Shown piece by piece: positions 51,706 to 62,220 of a DNA stretch of 64,000 nt. Within the stretch, counting starts at the first letter, position 1, and every line of letters starts with the position of its first letter. The DNA is from Ardenticatenaceae bacterium. Lineage in GTDB: Bacteria > Chloroflexota > Anaerolineae > Promineifilales > Promineifilaceae. The notes below the pieces were generated by a model. It ran no database searches. It was not told the DNA's origin and saw nothing but the letters and a program-made list of their open reading frames with translations. The DNA lies in NCBI GenBank assembly GCA_020634435.1, contig JACKBS010000006.1, positions 310,001 through 374,000 on the forward strand, in the 5' to 3' direction. A program made the translations under genes and the position numbers.

Positions 51706-54700
51706 CTAATTTTCTTGTATTATAGTTTGTAACACATTGTGGATATCTTTTCCTATCCCATTCCAATGATCTACCCATAAGCTAGCTTGTGCTTTACCAC
51801 TAGTTATCAAAATATAAGTGTCTTTAGAATACCATCCTTGTCGTGGTCCAGAGACTGGGTTAAGAGAATACGATACGGCATCATTACTAGCCCCGGTTAG
51901 ACTACCAACATACGGGTGGCTAGTAAGCTGACTAAAATTCCTAATAAACTTGATGTTTATATTTGGAAGGACAAATTGACCTTCAGAATTATAACTGCCT
52001 CCACTGATAAGTACATCAAGGATAGCGTTACCAAATGCTTCCCAATCTCTGATATTGCCATTCTCAAGACCAAACACCTCGTATATAAGAGCTCCAATCG
52101 GACCTGCTGATTCATTAATTATTTGCTGTACTAACTCTTCGGTCATTTCACCTAATGAAAGATCTAAAAAGTTAGGTGCATTTGCCTCGGAACTCATAGC
52201 TGAAAAAATACTTTGCAGAAGCAAGAGTGATTGTTCGCCTGTTAATGTATAATAATCAACATAGGTTGTATCCCCAAAAAGTTTAGGTGTTGCATAGACT
52301 GGTACACCTTCTATTATCCCTACCCGAATAGGATTAGCATTTGATGTAGTATTCCCGGGCACTTTAAAAGAAGTATGGCTAGAACCACACAGGGCTGTAT
52401 CCACGCCACCATCAAGTAAACTGCACTTTACGTGCCCAGTTGGGTCCACTGAGTTTAGTGGGTTATTATAGACGTACGAGTAGCGATTAAAGCTTTGCGG
52501 GTTAGCTGGGTCTGGCACAATCGTATCCGCGCTGGCAAAGCGGGCAATGCCGGGCACGTAGTAGCGGGCGTTCATGTATATTAGCCCAATGTCGTTGCTG
52601 CCGCTGTTGTTCCCCAGGTGGCCGGTGTAGCCCCGGTCGGTGTATTCGCCCGTTGGCTCCAGCCGGTAATCCCCAAACGGCTCATACAGCGCCCGCGCAT
52701 CTTCTACCTGGTATGCCGTTCCCGCCACCGGGTCAAGGTAGCTTAGCGTACTGGTGCTGCCCAGGTGGTCTGTATGCATGTAGTACAGGCCATTGTCCCC
52801 ATCCGGGCTGCCCACAATGCGCAGCCCAATCGCCTGTCCCGCCAGGCTGTAATTCGTCCGTTGCACCCGCACGCTGTACTGGAAGTACCCGTTACAATGC
52901 AGCCCTTCAGATTGCTTGTAATCGTCATTACAGTCTGTCCCGCTGGACCAGGTTCCTGTTGAGTAAGTCGTGGGTGCTTCCGTTTCATAGATCACCCCAC
53001 CCACTACAATTTTGTCTACATACAAATTCCGTGAACCGCTGTCATTCACAAACGCTACCTTGACCGTCGTTACATCGATTGGCCAATAGCTGCTTGTAAA
53101 AGTAAACGCCTGAAAAACACGTTGTGCCGGGTCTCCCTGCACGTTCGTAAACGTTGCAACAACCTTTTCATTGATCCGCAGCTCCATCGTCGGATACACA
53201 TTATCTGCCGGTGTCCCTGCTGCATAAATCGTTATCGTTTGTGGTGTCGTTGGCGGAGAAATGTTGATTGGGCAGGCTTGTTGAAAGGTGCCGATATAAG
53301 CTAGATTGTCTGGTGGTGTGATTCCTGTTATTTCACCTGCCCAGGAATCAGAATTAAGCCAGCCACAAGCAACAATCCTGTAGGATTGAGAACTGGAAAC
53401 ACCGGTAAATTCATAGTATCCGTTTTCATCACTGTACGTTGAATTTAAGTAACTATTATCGCTTTGACGCAACAAAACAACTGCCGCATTCGGGAAAGGA
53501 ATAGCTTGAGTTGTTACTCTAAGAGTATACCCGCTCACTGTTGCTCCACCGGGATCTGGTGTTGCTGTAACCGTAGCGGCTGGTACTGTCGGAGAAGCTG
53601 TAGGCGTCGTTGTTGCTGTAGCCTGCGGGGTATTCGTGGGTGTAGGCGTATAGGTAGCTGTTGCCGTACTTGTCGGCGTTGGGGTGTTGTTTGGGCCTCC
53701 AGTTCCAGCAAAAGTAACGTTGTTAAATACCCCGGTTGCCAGGGTCGTTGTGCTGTTGCCAGTCACTGCCATCCCTACATAAACAGTTGTGCCCATCGCA
53801 ATGGTGCGCGTTTGCATCACCGCCCAGCTTACCCCATCATTGGATCGGGAAAGGGTAAACGTATTGCCACTGCGCTCAATGCGCAGCCATTCAGGTGCCC
53901 CCTGTGTGTAGCCTGCTACCTCCGTTGTGCTGCCACCAGTTGTCGCTCGGTCCAGTACGCGTATCCGGTTCCTCTGAATCACCGCAGCCACATGGGTGGC
54001 GTCATCGGCCAGGCTCTCACGTATCATCAGGCCCATTCTTGGCGTAGTACCACCCCCACTCAACGAGACGGCGTTCGCTGTGATGCTGCCATCCCCGTTT
54101 AGACTTTGGTACACAAAGTGGAATGCATCACTGGTGCCGCCAATGTTGCTGCCACCGCCATTAACCGTAAAGGTGCCATTGGTTTCATCCGCTGAACCGG
54201 TTACGCCTACTGCACCAATATCGCTGCTTACCCAGGGCGAACTGACAGGGCCGAACAACGTTGTTTGTTGCTCACTGGCCACGTTCCCCTCAATATCTGG
54301 AACGACATCGTCCAGTGCTTTCACGCGCTGTCCCCACCCGGCCAGACCAGCAACAAACAGCAGTAGGAACAAACTAACCAGTGTCCCTCGTGAAAGAGTT
54401 CGTTTACGACCTTTGTTCTGCCAGTACCAGCGCCCCAACTCTGCCAGACAGAGTACAGAAAGCCCGGCCAACAAAACCAGCGGCACGGCATACAGCAGAA
54501 AGTCAGTAACCGTGGATGTTGCTTGTTTGTTCTGCTGTTCAACCTGTACCACGGGTCCAGCAAATGTCGTTGATGGGGTGGTTAATGGCGCAGCCGCCAC
54601 GGTTCCTGCCGAAACAGGCTGGCGCACTTCTTCTTCGTAGCCAGGGAGGGGTGTGTACTTTACGCTATCTCCCCAGGTTTGCGTCAGGCGCATACCCGAG

Positions 54701-57700
54701 GCATCGTAAGCAAAGCCGGTGAATGGCTGCTCACTGTAATTATCAATATAGGCAGTATCACGATAAATCCAGTGATGGAAGCGCCAACTCTCACCTTTCG
54801 GGAAGATAGTTGTTTGATAGTAGGCAGTAGCCGTATCTGGGGCATCTTTTGGGTAAAGATGGAGTGCTAGGCCGTTTACATCATCAACTACAAGAGTAAG
54901 AACATACCAGGTGTTAGTTTGAACTGTGAGAGGTAATGTAGTGTATATTGCATCATCGCTGCCTACGCGCTCCTGCACATCAAAACCGTCGTTACGTGCA
55001 ATCAAAGCGAATCTGCTGCCCTCAATGCCCCAACCACCATCTGTTTCAAGGCCAAAATGGGCACTTGTATTTGCGCCTGTTACCTGGAATTCAAGCCGTA
55101 TACTTTCCCCATTTGTTAAGTTAAAAGGTGTCCTACTAAAGCTGCTCGTGTAATCACTTCCTGTTCCATTGCTTCGAATAACGTTTCCTGTGCCAGATAA
55201 GTTAAAAGGTACTATCTGATATGAGTTAAATAGCCAACTGCTGGTATCTTTCGCATCAAAATTATCTGTAAACGTGCTGTCATCTCGGTCAACAACGTAA
55301 ATCAGTCGATTTTCTTGGTCAAAAACCTGGGTAAACTGGCCATCCTCATCAATACGGCCGACCATATTGCCATTGGCATCGTACCAGAACTTCTGTACGT
55401 CATCGAGATGAGTTACGGCATGAACATGATGAGGGTCTTCATAGTCATATGTGATTCCGGCAACACTTGCGATGTTACCGATGGCATCATAATTGTAGGT
55501 ATGATTGTAATCTGCCACACCACTTGAGGAATTAGCTGTTACCAAACGGTTTAGGCCATCGTAAGTAAAGGTTTGTGTATCAATACCGTAGCTGTTTGTA
55601 CCTGTTAAAATGGAAAGGATATTGCCAATATCGTCATACTGATAGGTGAAATCAGGACGATTGTCGCCAGTTGAAGGGTTAGTTGTTTTGGTACCGTGAA
55701 TGATCTGCTCTAAACGGAAATTGTTTGCTGCGCCTCCATACTTAAATTCTGTATCAAGGTTCCATTCCTGGGCATGATAGCGGTCAACATAGGTAAGTTG
55801 CCCCATTGCGTTGTATCGTACATCGGTAATTAAGGAATCCCCGCCCGCGGCTAACGTGTTTTCCCCTTCCCGATCGTAGGTAACTGTCAGAATTTCGCCA
55901 TTGGGATATTGTACCTGCAACGGCCGATTGAGCGGATCATAGCTAAGGGTTTGTAGGGTGTAAGGACGGCTGTTAATAATGCGTTCTTGTTTTTCCAGGC
56001 GGCCCAGCGCATCGTAGAAAAATGTATCATAGTTTTGGGCTGGGTTTGATCCCCAGCTAACCATATAAAGTTGCCCAACGCTTCCTGAGTCTGCATCGTT
56101 ACCATAATAGGAGTAGTGAGCCAAAATCTGCGAGCCTGAACAGGGGTAACTGCCAATTTCTTTGGTGAGGATTCTGTTTAACTTATCGTAGGTAAAACAT
56201 ATAGAGTTCCCATTGGCGTCAATTTGCTCAACCAGGTTGCCTGCTGGGTCATATTCATAGCTCCATTCACCCATATCTGGGTCATCCATACTAGTTTTAC
56301 GTCCCAGAGCGTCGTACGCAATTATTGTTTCGTTGCCTGCTACATTTGTTACCATCGTTAAGTTATTAAGCAAATCATATTCATATGAAGTGCGATTAAA
56401 ATCTATCTCTTTGTAGTTGTCGAAGGCAAGAATGTCATTATCAAAACGGTCTTTGGCAGCAAATACCCAATCTGTATTAAACCAACCTGTGCCTGCGAGA
56501 TGATTTACCTGAATAGTGGCTTGATTTGATGGGTTAGCTTCCTCCCATACTGTAATGGTAAAGTCGCGATCTTCGCCTTGGCTGGTACGGATGATCCCAT
56601 GATACCAAACTCCTTCTGTATAAGGCATCAGCGCTGTTTCTGTATATGTATTTATTCCGGTCCATTCAAGGGACTTGATCATCCCAGCACCAGTGCTAAT
56701 ACCCCACAAACGGAAATTGCTGGTATCCCATGTACCTCGGGCAACATATAGTTGAGCCTGAACATCGCCATCATCATTTACATCATTAAGTTGAAATGAG
56801 AAAGAAACGCCGCTGTCACTTGAAGATGAAGTTGCTAGTGATTTTTGAACCGTTCGCCAATTGGAACTAGAGGATATTTGCAATTCGCCATTCACAATCG
56901 TAGAGGTACCTGGACCGTATGCAGTCCAGCCATTTAAATTGCCATCTTCAAACTCATCAGAAAAAGAGATTAGGGTCTCATCAACGGCCGTTAGGTGGCC
57001 AAGACTATCGGTAAATGAGGCCACAATTTGATCTGCTGCATTAATGGTATAACTGCTGTTTAACCCATACAGCGTAGCGGTTGCGGTTCCATCCGGCGCA
57101 ATAATTGCAGATGGGCGTCCCACCACATCATAGCTTGTTTGTGTATTGGGGTAACTGGCACAATCATGCCAATAAAACTGAGTCGTATTTGTATCGTCTG
57201 GAAGAATCTGACAGCTTGGTTGCCCCAATGCATTGTAATGGGTTTCCTGCCATACAACAGTATTAGCTGTTCCATCAATGGCAACGTCAAACTTCCTTTC
57301 TTGCACTACCCGTCCTAATCCATCATAAAACCGCCTTGTTGTAGACCGCAGTGATGGGTCATTGGGAAATGAAATCTCATCTATTTGCAGTATTTTGTCT
57401 GCGGTTCCAGGTGGATCGACAATTGTGTAGCTATAGGATAGGGTGGGATTTACGGCCGTTTGCCCAGGCCCAATCACTGTTGTGAGCCTGCCAAAAACAT
57501 CAAATTTGTATTCTGTCACCAATCCGTTAGGGTCCGTAATTCTGGCAGGGAGCCAGGGGAATACAGAATCGTATTCAATGAAAGTAGACTGGTCTAATGC
57601 ATTTGTCGTTCTGATGGGAAACATGCCGGAACTATCATAGATTGCCGTTGATATTTGGGAAAGACTCCCGTTACCCGGTGTTGCCCAATATGTCCACCCG

Positions 57701-60300
57701 CTATTTGTAGTGTATCCAAGTCGTCCATAATCAGCATATGTAGTAACGGTCTGAACATTTCCAAACGCATCATAGCTGTATGTTGTGTCAATCGTTTCAT
57801 AAACTGTTAGTGATCCAGAATCAATATCTTCAAAGTTATGTTGCACCCTAGTCAACGTCAGCTTGCCTTTCGTAATAACCTGGTTATCTGGATCCATTGC
57901 ATTGTCATACAAGAAAAAAGATCTCGCCAGCATGACATCGCTGGCATCATGCGCTCTAGTAACCCAAGGTACAATCAACCATACACTTGTATTTGTTACA
58001 TATTTGGTAAAAGAATATTTATCAAGTGTGTAGACGGGTTGACCACTTAAGTTATTTTGAACTTGGAAAAACTCTTCTTTTGTTACACGTCCCCACTGCA
58101 AATTACCTTGTTGAGCAGGATCGTAAGTAAACACTTTTTGGGTGCCTGAAAAATCTCCGTTTGCTCCGTACATTAACGAGGTTGTTGAATCAAGGCGCGA
58201 GAATTGATAGCTTGCGGTAGATTCAACACTCCACACATTCGTTTCTTGACTCAACAGTCGTTGACTTTCAGGATCATAGATTGAGGACGTTATTGCTTTC
58301 CCGTTTAACCAGTAGTTAGTTATATTAAACGTTTTTCGGATCTCGCTTAAAGTCTTGTTCGGATCTGCTGGATCAAAGACTCTGATAGTTACTTTGTCAA
58401 AACCTACGAGAGCGTTACTAGCGACATCGGTAAATGGAGAGCGGCAACCATAGCCATCTTTATCATAGCAAATGCTAGCACCTGTTCGATCATACTCAAT
58501 GTGGGTGGCAGCCGTTCCATTAATGTTGTTATAGATATGTTCAACACCATCCCATGTATAAATATCGGTCACTCGATAGTACCTATCTCCAAATTCTTGA
58601 TAAAACAGCTTTGTTACCCCTCCATAGCCGTTATCTACTCTAGTTAATAATTTAATACAATGCTCTTGATTATTAATGTCGTTGTCACAACTCTTGTTTG
58701 CTTTTTGTTCATAAGTGAATGTGGTAGATGGCAGTGCACTTGTTCCATTACTACCTTTTTCTGTAATGCTAGATAATGTCCAAAATTCGGTGTTGAAATA
58801 TGCGCTCCCATCCCAAACATGGCTATGTAATTCGTAGTTGAATTCATAACTTTTTATAGTGTCCCCTTCATGGATAATGTCTATTTTGGATGGTTGGTAG
58901 CGACCGGCCACGATATAAGAAGATTGTCCTAAGGCATCATTGTTCCGCAAATTATAGCTAAAATCTATAGTAGTTCTATATCCAAAGATATAATGAAAAT
59001 TATATTGGATAGTATCTAATGCTACATCGACTTCAGTATTGTAAACCCCGTTAGATATAGATCGGCAATTAGAAGTGCTTCCGAACTCTGTTCCACAAGC
59101 TGTAATGTATGTATACAGCATTCTATTCCCATCAAGGCTAGTTACAGTGTCTAATTTCCAGCTGTAGGCCATGTATAAATCATTACGGGGTTGGGACTCA
59201 TTATAGTTTGCAGCATAAATCTCTATCGGAGCTACAACTTGCTCAGCATCTGGATTAAAACCAAAGCGATAGCTTGTGCCATTTGGGGTACGTATTAGCC
59301 AATATTCACCAGTTACATTAGCAAGGGTACTGTCTGATGCGCCATTAACAAACTCAATATACAAGGAAGGATCACCAAGTGCAGTGTAGCGACCATGTCT
59401 TCCAGAGGTTAGCGGTTTTAAACGGTATGATACACCGTTTAGTTCAAGGGTAAATCGTGTTGTCTCAAAGTTATGGCAACACCCGCTGTATCCGTTGGCA
59501 TTATATAATCGGGGTGCGTTACCATTGGTGATTTGGGCCTGAGGCAATGACCAACCCTCTCCAAAGCCATTGCTCATCACTAAAGGTCGGATATTGTCCA
59601 AACCACCGCTGTTGTAATATAGAGTGAGATCAGGCGTTAACCCGCCAACCCCAGGCACAACTGTGATTGGATAGCTAAATTGTGCAGCTCCTGTATATTC
59701 TGATGCTCCAGGTGGTGTAAATGACAATGTCCAGGCAGTAGCAGGATCCACAGTTACAGACTCGGTGGAAGGCGCTGATGGGAGGTCAGTGGCTGATCTG
59801 GTTGCAGTATCTACTGCTAAGGTTAAAGTTGTTTCGACACTGTCAACCTCGACTGTGCGCACCAGAAATTCAAGGTCAATAAATTCAGGGGCATCCCCAA
59901 AAATTTGGACCAATAATGATATAGTGCGTTCACTATTACCTGAAAGTTCGTCCAATTCTATAATATGACTTTCTAAGTCGATGCCGTTGCTATCCATAAA
60001 TTTTACGTTTGGATGATATGGAACATGTAGTTGAACTTTAGACAAAGCTGAAGATGCTTCATTGTTGATTATCAGGAGAATCTCGTTATTTTCGCCAATG
60101 GTTATAGGGTTAGTCACGGATATTGCTGTTAGCGTTAGGGTAGGTTCAGCTTGCAGTAGCGCATGAGATCCCGATTGAATATCTTTAATAACTGGAAGGC
60201 TCAAGGCAGAAATCGAAGAAGCTGCGGTTAGGCGAAGAAGAAAAACGGCTAATATAAAAAGGAAGATAGGGCGGGTAGAAAGACGAGTAAAATGATGCAT
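51706..60300 (-). CDS. Giant secreted SpvB/RHS-repeat protein with variable C-terminal domain
   Basis: 2864 residues from ATG 60300, AGGAGA upstream. Order: signal (about 1-32), Ig/CARDB-like domain (about 45-165), SpvB-like segment with SYPITVVPGVGGLTPDLTLYYN (about 210-235), RHS/YD repeats (about 1320-1670), and embedded LamG-like modules (about 1120-1290, 1673-1840). Two membrane helices at about 1930-1987 and a Pro/Thr linker (about 2200-2247) interrupt the RHS core. The core resumes with YSLAGQAIGLRI, YYMHTDHLGSTS and closes at VDPTGH near 2620. The last 244 residues look like a polymorphic tip. It is AT-richer, with only about two ACGGCCGT. RHS shells package and deliver C-terminal toxins. 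Confidence 0.9.
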   Translation of the reverse strand: MHHFTRLSTRPIFLFILAVFLLRLTAASSISALSLPVIKDIQSGSHALLQAEPTLTLTAISVTNPITIGENNEILLIINNEASSALSKVQLHVPYHPNVKFMDSNGIDLESHIIELDELSGNSERTISLLVQIFGDAPEFIDLEFLVRTVEVDSVETTLTLAVDTATRSATDLPSAPSTESVTVDPATAWTLSFTPPGASEYTGAAQFSYPITVVPGVGGLTPDLTLYYNSGGLDNIRPLVMSNGFGEGWSLPQAQITNGNAPRLYNANGYSGCCHNFETTRFTLELNGVSYRLKPLTSGRHGRYTALGDPSLYIEFVNGASDSTLANVTGEYWLIRTPNGTSYRFGFNPDAEQVVAPIEIYAANYNESQPRNDLYMAYSWKLDTVTSLDGNRMLYTYITACGTEFGSTSNCRSISNGVYNTEVDVALDTIQYNFHYIFGYRTTIDFSYNLRNNDALGQSSYIVAGRYQPSKIDIIHEGDTIKSYEFNYELHSHVWDGSAYFNTEFWTLSSITEKGSNGTSALPSTTFTYEQKANKSCDNDINNQEHCIKLLTRVDNGYGGVTKLFYQEFGDRYYRVTDIYTWDGVEHIYNNINGTAATHIEYDRTGASICYDKDGYGCRSPFTDVASNALVGFDKVTIRVFDPADPNKTLSEIRKTFNITNYWLNGKAITSSIYDPESQRLLSQETNVWSVESTASYQFSRLDSTTSLMYGANGDFSGTQKVFTYDPAQQGNLQWGRVTKEEFFQVQNNLSGQPVYTLDKYSFTKYVTNTSVWLIVPWVTRAHDASDVMLARSFFLYDNAMDPDNQVITKGKLTLTRVQHNFEDIDSGSLTVYETIDTTYSYDAFGNVQTVTTYADYGRLGYTTNSGWTYWATPGNGSLSQISTAIYDSSGMFPIRTTNALDQSTFIEYDSVFPWLPARITDPNGLVTEYKFDVFGRLTTVIGPGQTAVNPTLSYSYTIVDPPGTADKILQIDEISFPNDPSLRSTTRRFYDGLGRVVQERKFDVAIDGTANTVVWQETHYNALGQPSCQILPDDTNTTQFYWHDCASYPNTQTSYDVVGRPSAIIAPDGTATATLYGLNSSYTINAADQIVASFTDSLGHLTAVDETLISFSDEFEDGNLNGWTAYGPGTSTIVNGELQISSSSNWRTVQKSLATSSSSDSGVSFSFQLNDVNDDGDVQAQLYVARGTWDTSNFRLWGISTGAGMIKSLEWTGINTYTETALMPYTEGVWYHGIIRTSQGEDRDFTITVWEEANPSNQATIQVNHLAGTGWFNTDWVFAAKDRFDNDILAFDNYKEIDFNRTSYEYDLLNNLTMVTNVAGNETIIAYDALGRKTSMDDPDMGEWSYEYDPAGNLVEQIDANGNSICFTYDKLNRILTKEIGSYPCSGSQILAHYSYYGNDADSGSVGQLYMVSWGSNPAQNYDTFFYDALGRLEKQERIINSRPYTLQTLSYDPLNRPLQVQYPNGEILTVTYDREGENTLAAGGDSLITDVRYNAMGQLTYVDRYHAQEWNLDTEFKYGGAANNFRLEQIIHGTKTTNPSTGDNRPDFTYQYDDIGNILSILTGTNSYGIDTQTFTYDGLNRLVTANSSSGVADYNHTYNYDAIGNIASVAGITYDYEDPHHVHAVTHLDDVQKFWYDANGNMVGRIDEDGQFTQVFDQENRLIYVVDRDDSTFTDNFDAKDTSSWLFNSYQIVPFNLSGTGNVIRSNGTGSDYTSSFSRTPFNLTNGESIRLEFQVTGANTSAHFGLETDGGWGIEGSRFALIARNDGFDVQERVGSDDAIYTTLPLTVQTNTWYVLTLVVDDVNGLALHLYPKDAPDTATAYYQTTIFPKGESWRFHHWIYRDTAYIDNYSEQPFTGFAYDASGMRLTQTWGDSVKYTPLPGYEEEVRQPVSAGTVAAAPLTTPSTTFAGPVVQVEQQNKQATSTVTDFLLYAVPLVLLAGLSVLCLAELGRWYWQNKGRKRTLSRGTLVSLFLLLFVAGLAGWGQRVKALDDVVPDIEGNVASEQQTTLFGPVSSPWVSSDIGAVGVTGSADETNGTFTVNGGGSNIGGTSDAFHFVYQSLNGDGSITANAVSLSGGGTTPRMGLMIRESLADDATHVAAVIQRNRIRVLDRATTGGSTTEVAGYTQGAPEWLRIERSGNTFTLSRSNDGVSWAVMQTRTIAMGTTVYVGMAVTGNSTTTLATGVFNNVTFAGTGGPNNTPTPTSTATATYTPTPTNTPQATATTTPTASPTVPAATVTATPDPGGATVSGYTLRVTTQAIPFPNAAVVLLRQSDNSYLNSTYSDENGYYEFTGVSSSQSYRIVACGWLNSDSWAGEITGITPPDNLAYIGTFQQACPINISPPTTPQTITIYAAGTPADNVYPTMELRINEKVVATFTNVQGDPAQRVFQAFTFTSSYWPIDVTTVKVAFVNDSGSRNLYVDKIVVGGVIYETEAPTTYSTGTWSSGTDCNDDYKQSEGLHCNGYFQYSVRVQRTNYSLAGQAIGLRIVGSPDGDNGLYYMHTDHLGSTSTLSYLDPVAGTAYQVEDARALYEPFGDYRLEPTGEYTDRGYTGHLGNNSGSNDIGLIYMNARYYVPGIARFASADTIVPDPANPQSFNRYSYVYNNPLNSVDPTGHVKCSLLDGGVDTALCGSSHTSFKVPGNTTSNANPIRVGIIEGVPVYATPKLFGDTTYVDYYTLTGEQSLLLLQSIFSAMSSEANAPNFLDLSLGEMTEELVQQIINESAGPIGALIYEVFGLENGNIRDWEAFGNAILDVLISGGSYNSEGQFVLPNINIKFIRNFSQLTSHPYVGSLTGASNDAVSYSLNPVSGPRQGWYSKDTYILITSGKAQASLWVDHWNGIGKDIHNVLQTIIQEN

Positions 60301-60506
60301 GTTGACTCTCCTGAGTTTCAAAAGCATGGACGAAAACTAACAAAACGCAATCTAATTATTAAATGGCATTCGGCCGTTTTTTCTGACAACAAATCTGACG
60401 ACCGTATTCTCCAATCCCCCTCCCGTCGGCATCACGTTAGGCAATCAATGAGCCAACGTGCAGCAGCACCCCGTCGCCACAGCGTACCCTTCACTATCGG
60501 TGGTCC

Positions 60507-60526
60507 GTAATCGGTGAACCGATTAC
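60507..60526. repeat. Hairpin GTAATCGG-TGAA-CCGATTAC
   Basis: Short palindrome upstream of the first beta-propeller lipoprotein. GGTAATCGGT-type arms also occur at 8481-8526. The rest of 60301-60552 shows nothing coding. Confidence 0.6.
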
Positions 60527-60552
60527 CAAACACACAACACAAGGGTATACCC

Positions 60553-62124
60553 ATGAACCAGCGCCTTCGTTTTTTTCTTTTCTTTTTTGCCATGTTAGCC
60601 ATCTTCGCAGCTTGCCAGGGTGAACAGCCAACGGCCGTTTCCCCCCAAACCGAACCTACCAGCCGCCCCACCGTGATCGCAACGGCCGTTGCCCAACCGA
60701 CAGAAATTGTTACGGCCGTTCCCCCCACACCGCAGCCCCAACTTACGGCCACAGCTGAGCTGGCAACTGCCGTTGTCACAGCATTACCGCCCCCAACTAC
60801 AAATCGCTGCCTGGACGACAATGCTGCTGCCCAACCCTTGCCAGCGGCCAGACCCGCGGGCTGGGTTTACAGCGAGGCGGGCAATTTGAAATTGTGGGAG
60901 GAGGGGATGACAACGGCCGTTACCCTTACCACTTCCGGCGATGTGCAGGTCGGTCAGCGCTCACTCGATGGCACGCTGGTGGCTTTTGTGCGCACCGTGC
61001 CGCAAGAAACGGCCGAACTATGGGTTGTCTCCGCCGACGGGCAAAACGAATGGCGGCTGGCTACCGTCTCCCTGGCCGATTACCTGGCCCAGGCGCAAGA
61101 GTACGTTGTTGATGTGCAGCTCTACTACACCTGGTTGCCGCAGTCGCACAAGCTGGCCTATGGCCTCAGCCCCACTCTGGACGCCCTGGGAAGTTTGCCC
61201 AACGAAGCAACCACTATCGTGGATGCCGATTCAGGCAGCACGGCTCTGCTTTATGCGGGTGGCGAAGTGTGGAGCACCCAATATTCACGGGACGGCCGTC
61301 TGGCTGCCGTGGTTGTTCAGGATGGCTTACGCATCATTGACACGACTAAAGGTCAGGTTTTGCATGATTTGGCTCTGCCCGGCAGCGGTTCGCCAGACCA
61401 GACGTTTGTCTTTTCGCCAGACGGCCGTTTCCTGGCGGCATTTGCCACCGGCGGTGTGGCGATTATTGACACCAGCAGCGGCAGTCAAACGCTGGTACCC
61501 CTTGACTACGTGACCATCGGCGTGGGGCACGGTTCCGTCTGGCCGACGATTCAATGGCTGCCGGACGGCCGTTCTTTCCTGGCTCTCATCAGCAACATGG
61601 CGGATGTGTGGGGCAATCCTGACGTCACGTTTACGGTATGGCAAATAGATGGGGTAACACAAACGGCCGTGTCGCTGCACACCTTTACCGGCTTTCCTTT
61701 ATCGGCACGATTTTCAGCGAACGGCAGTTACCTGGCCTTCTACAAAATTGCGTCAAGCCAATCCAATGCGCGCGAACTGTATATGGCGGATTTAGAAAGT
61801 GGGGCAACGATGCTCTATGACCAAGGGCAGGGCGTTGAGTTCATCAACTGGCATCCAAATGGCGTCAATTTTGTTTATCGCTTCGGGCAACAACGGCCGT
61901 TGCTGGGCAGTATCTGCGGTGAACCAGTGGAAATCCCTGGACCGGGAACCGACATCTACCAGCTTTACTGGCAAAGCAATGACCAATACATCTGGTACAC
62001 TGGCCAGCCAGACAACCCCGATGACTACTTTAATTCCGAGGGAGACTGGACGCTCTTACACGGCGCGTTAAATGGAGAAATCACCGAACTGTGGCGGTAT
62101 CGTGGCCTTTATCCCAGTTATTAG
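60553..62124 (+). CDS. Beta-propeller lipoprotein (TolB-like), copy 1
   Basis: 523 residues from ATG 60553 with AAGGG upstream. Lipobox IFAAC, then a Thr/Pro/Val linker built around TAV tripeptides encoded by ACGGCCGT. A propeller follows (about 95-523) with repeated FSPDGRFLAAFATGG- and SRDGRLAAVV-type blades. The first 45 or so residues are nearly the same in DNA as in the next gene, so the two arose by duplication or share a swapped leader. Surface-exposed; function unknown. Confidence 0.85.
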   Translation: MNQRLRFFLFFFAMLAIFAACQGEQPTAVSPQTEPTSRPTVIATAVAQPTEIVTAVPPTPQPQLTATAELATAVVTALPPPTTNRCLDDNAAAQPLPAARPAGWVYSEAGNLKLWEEGMTTAVTLTTSGDVQVGQRSLDGTLVAFVRTVPQETAELWVVSADGQNEWRLATVSLADYLAQAQEYVVDVQLYYTWLPQSHKLAYGLSPTLDALGSLPNEATTIVDADSGSTALLYAGGEVWSTQYSRDGRLAAVVVQDGLRIIDTTKGQVLHDLALPGSGSPDQTFVFSPDGRFLAAFATGGVAIIDTSSGSQTLVPLDYVTIGVGHGSVWPTIQWLPDGRSFLALISNMADVWGNPDVTFTVWQIDGVTQTAVSLHTFTGFPLSARFSANGSYLAFYKIASSQSNARELYMADLESGATMLYDQGQGVEFINWHPNGVNFVYRFGQQRPLLGSICGEPVEIPGPGTDIYQLYWQSNDQYIWYTGQPDNPDDYFNSEGDWTLLHGALNGEITELWRYRGLYPSY

Positions 62125-62139
62125 GTTATTGGCACCGGT

Positions 62140-62201
62140 GGGCGAGGCGTTTGGTGGGGCGTTGGTTTGTTTGGGTGAGATCGAGGCCAAACGCCTCGCC
62201 C
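62140..62201. repeat. Inverted repeat GGGCGAGGCGTTTGG
   Basis: Perfect 15-base arms (62140-62154, 62187-62201) between the two lipoprotein genes. Confidence 0.75.
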
Positions 62202-62220
62202 CTACCACACAATGGATGGA

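Noticed and set aside
53464..54102. 212-residue rightward Cys/Arg-rich frame
   Set aside because: Antisense to the RHS gene; composition arises from the complemented Pro/Thr linker.
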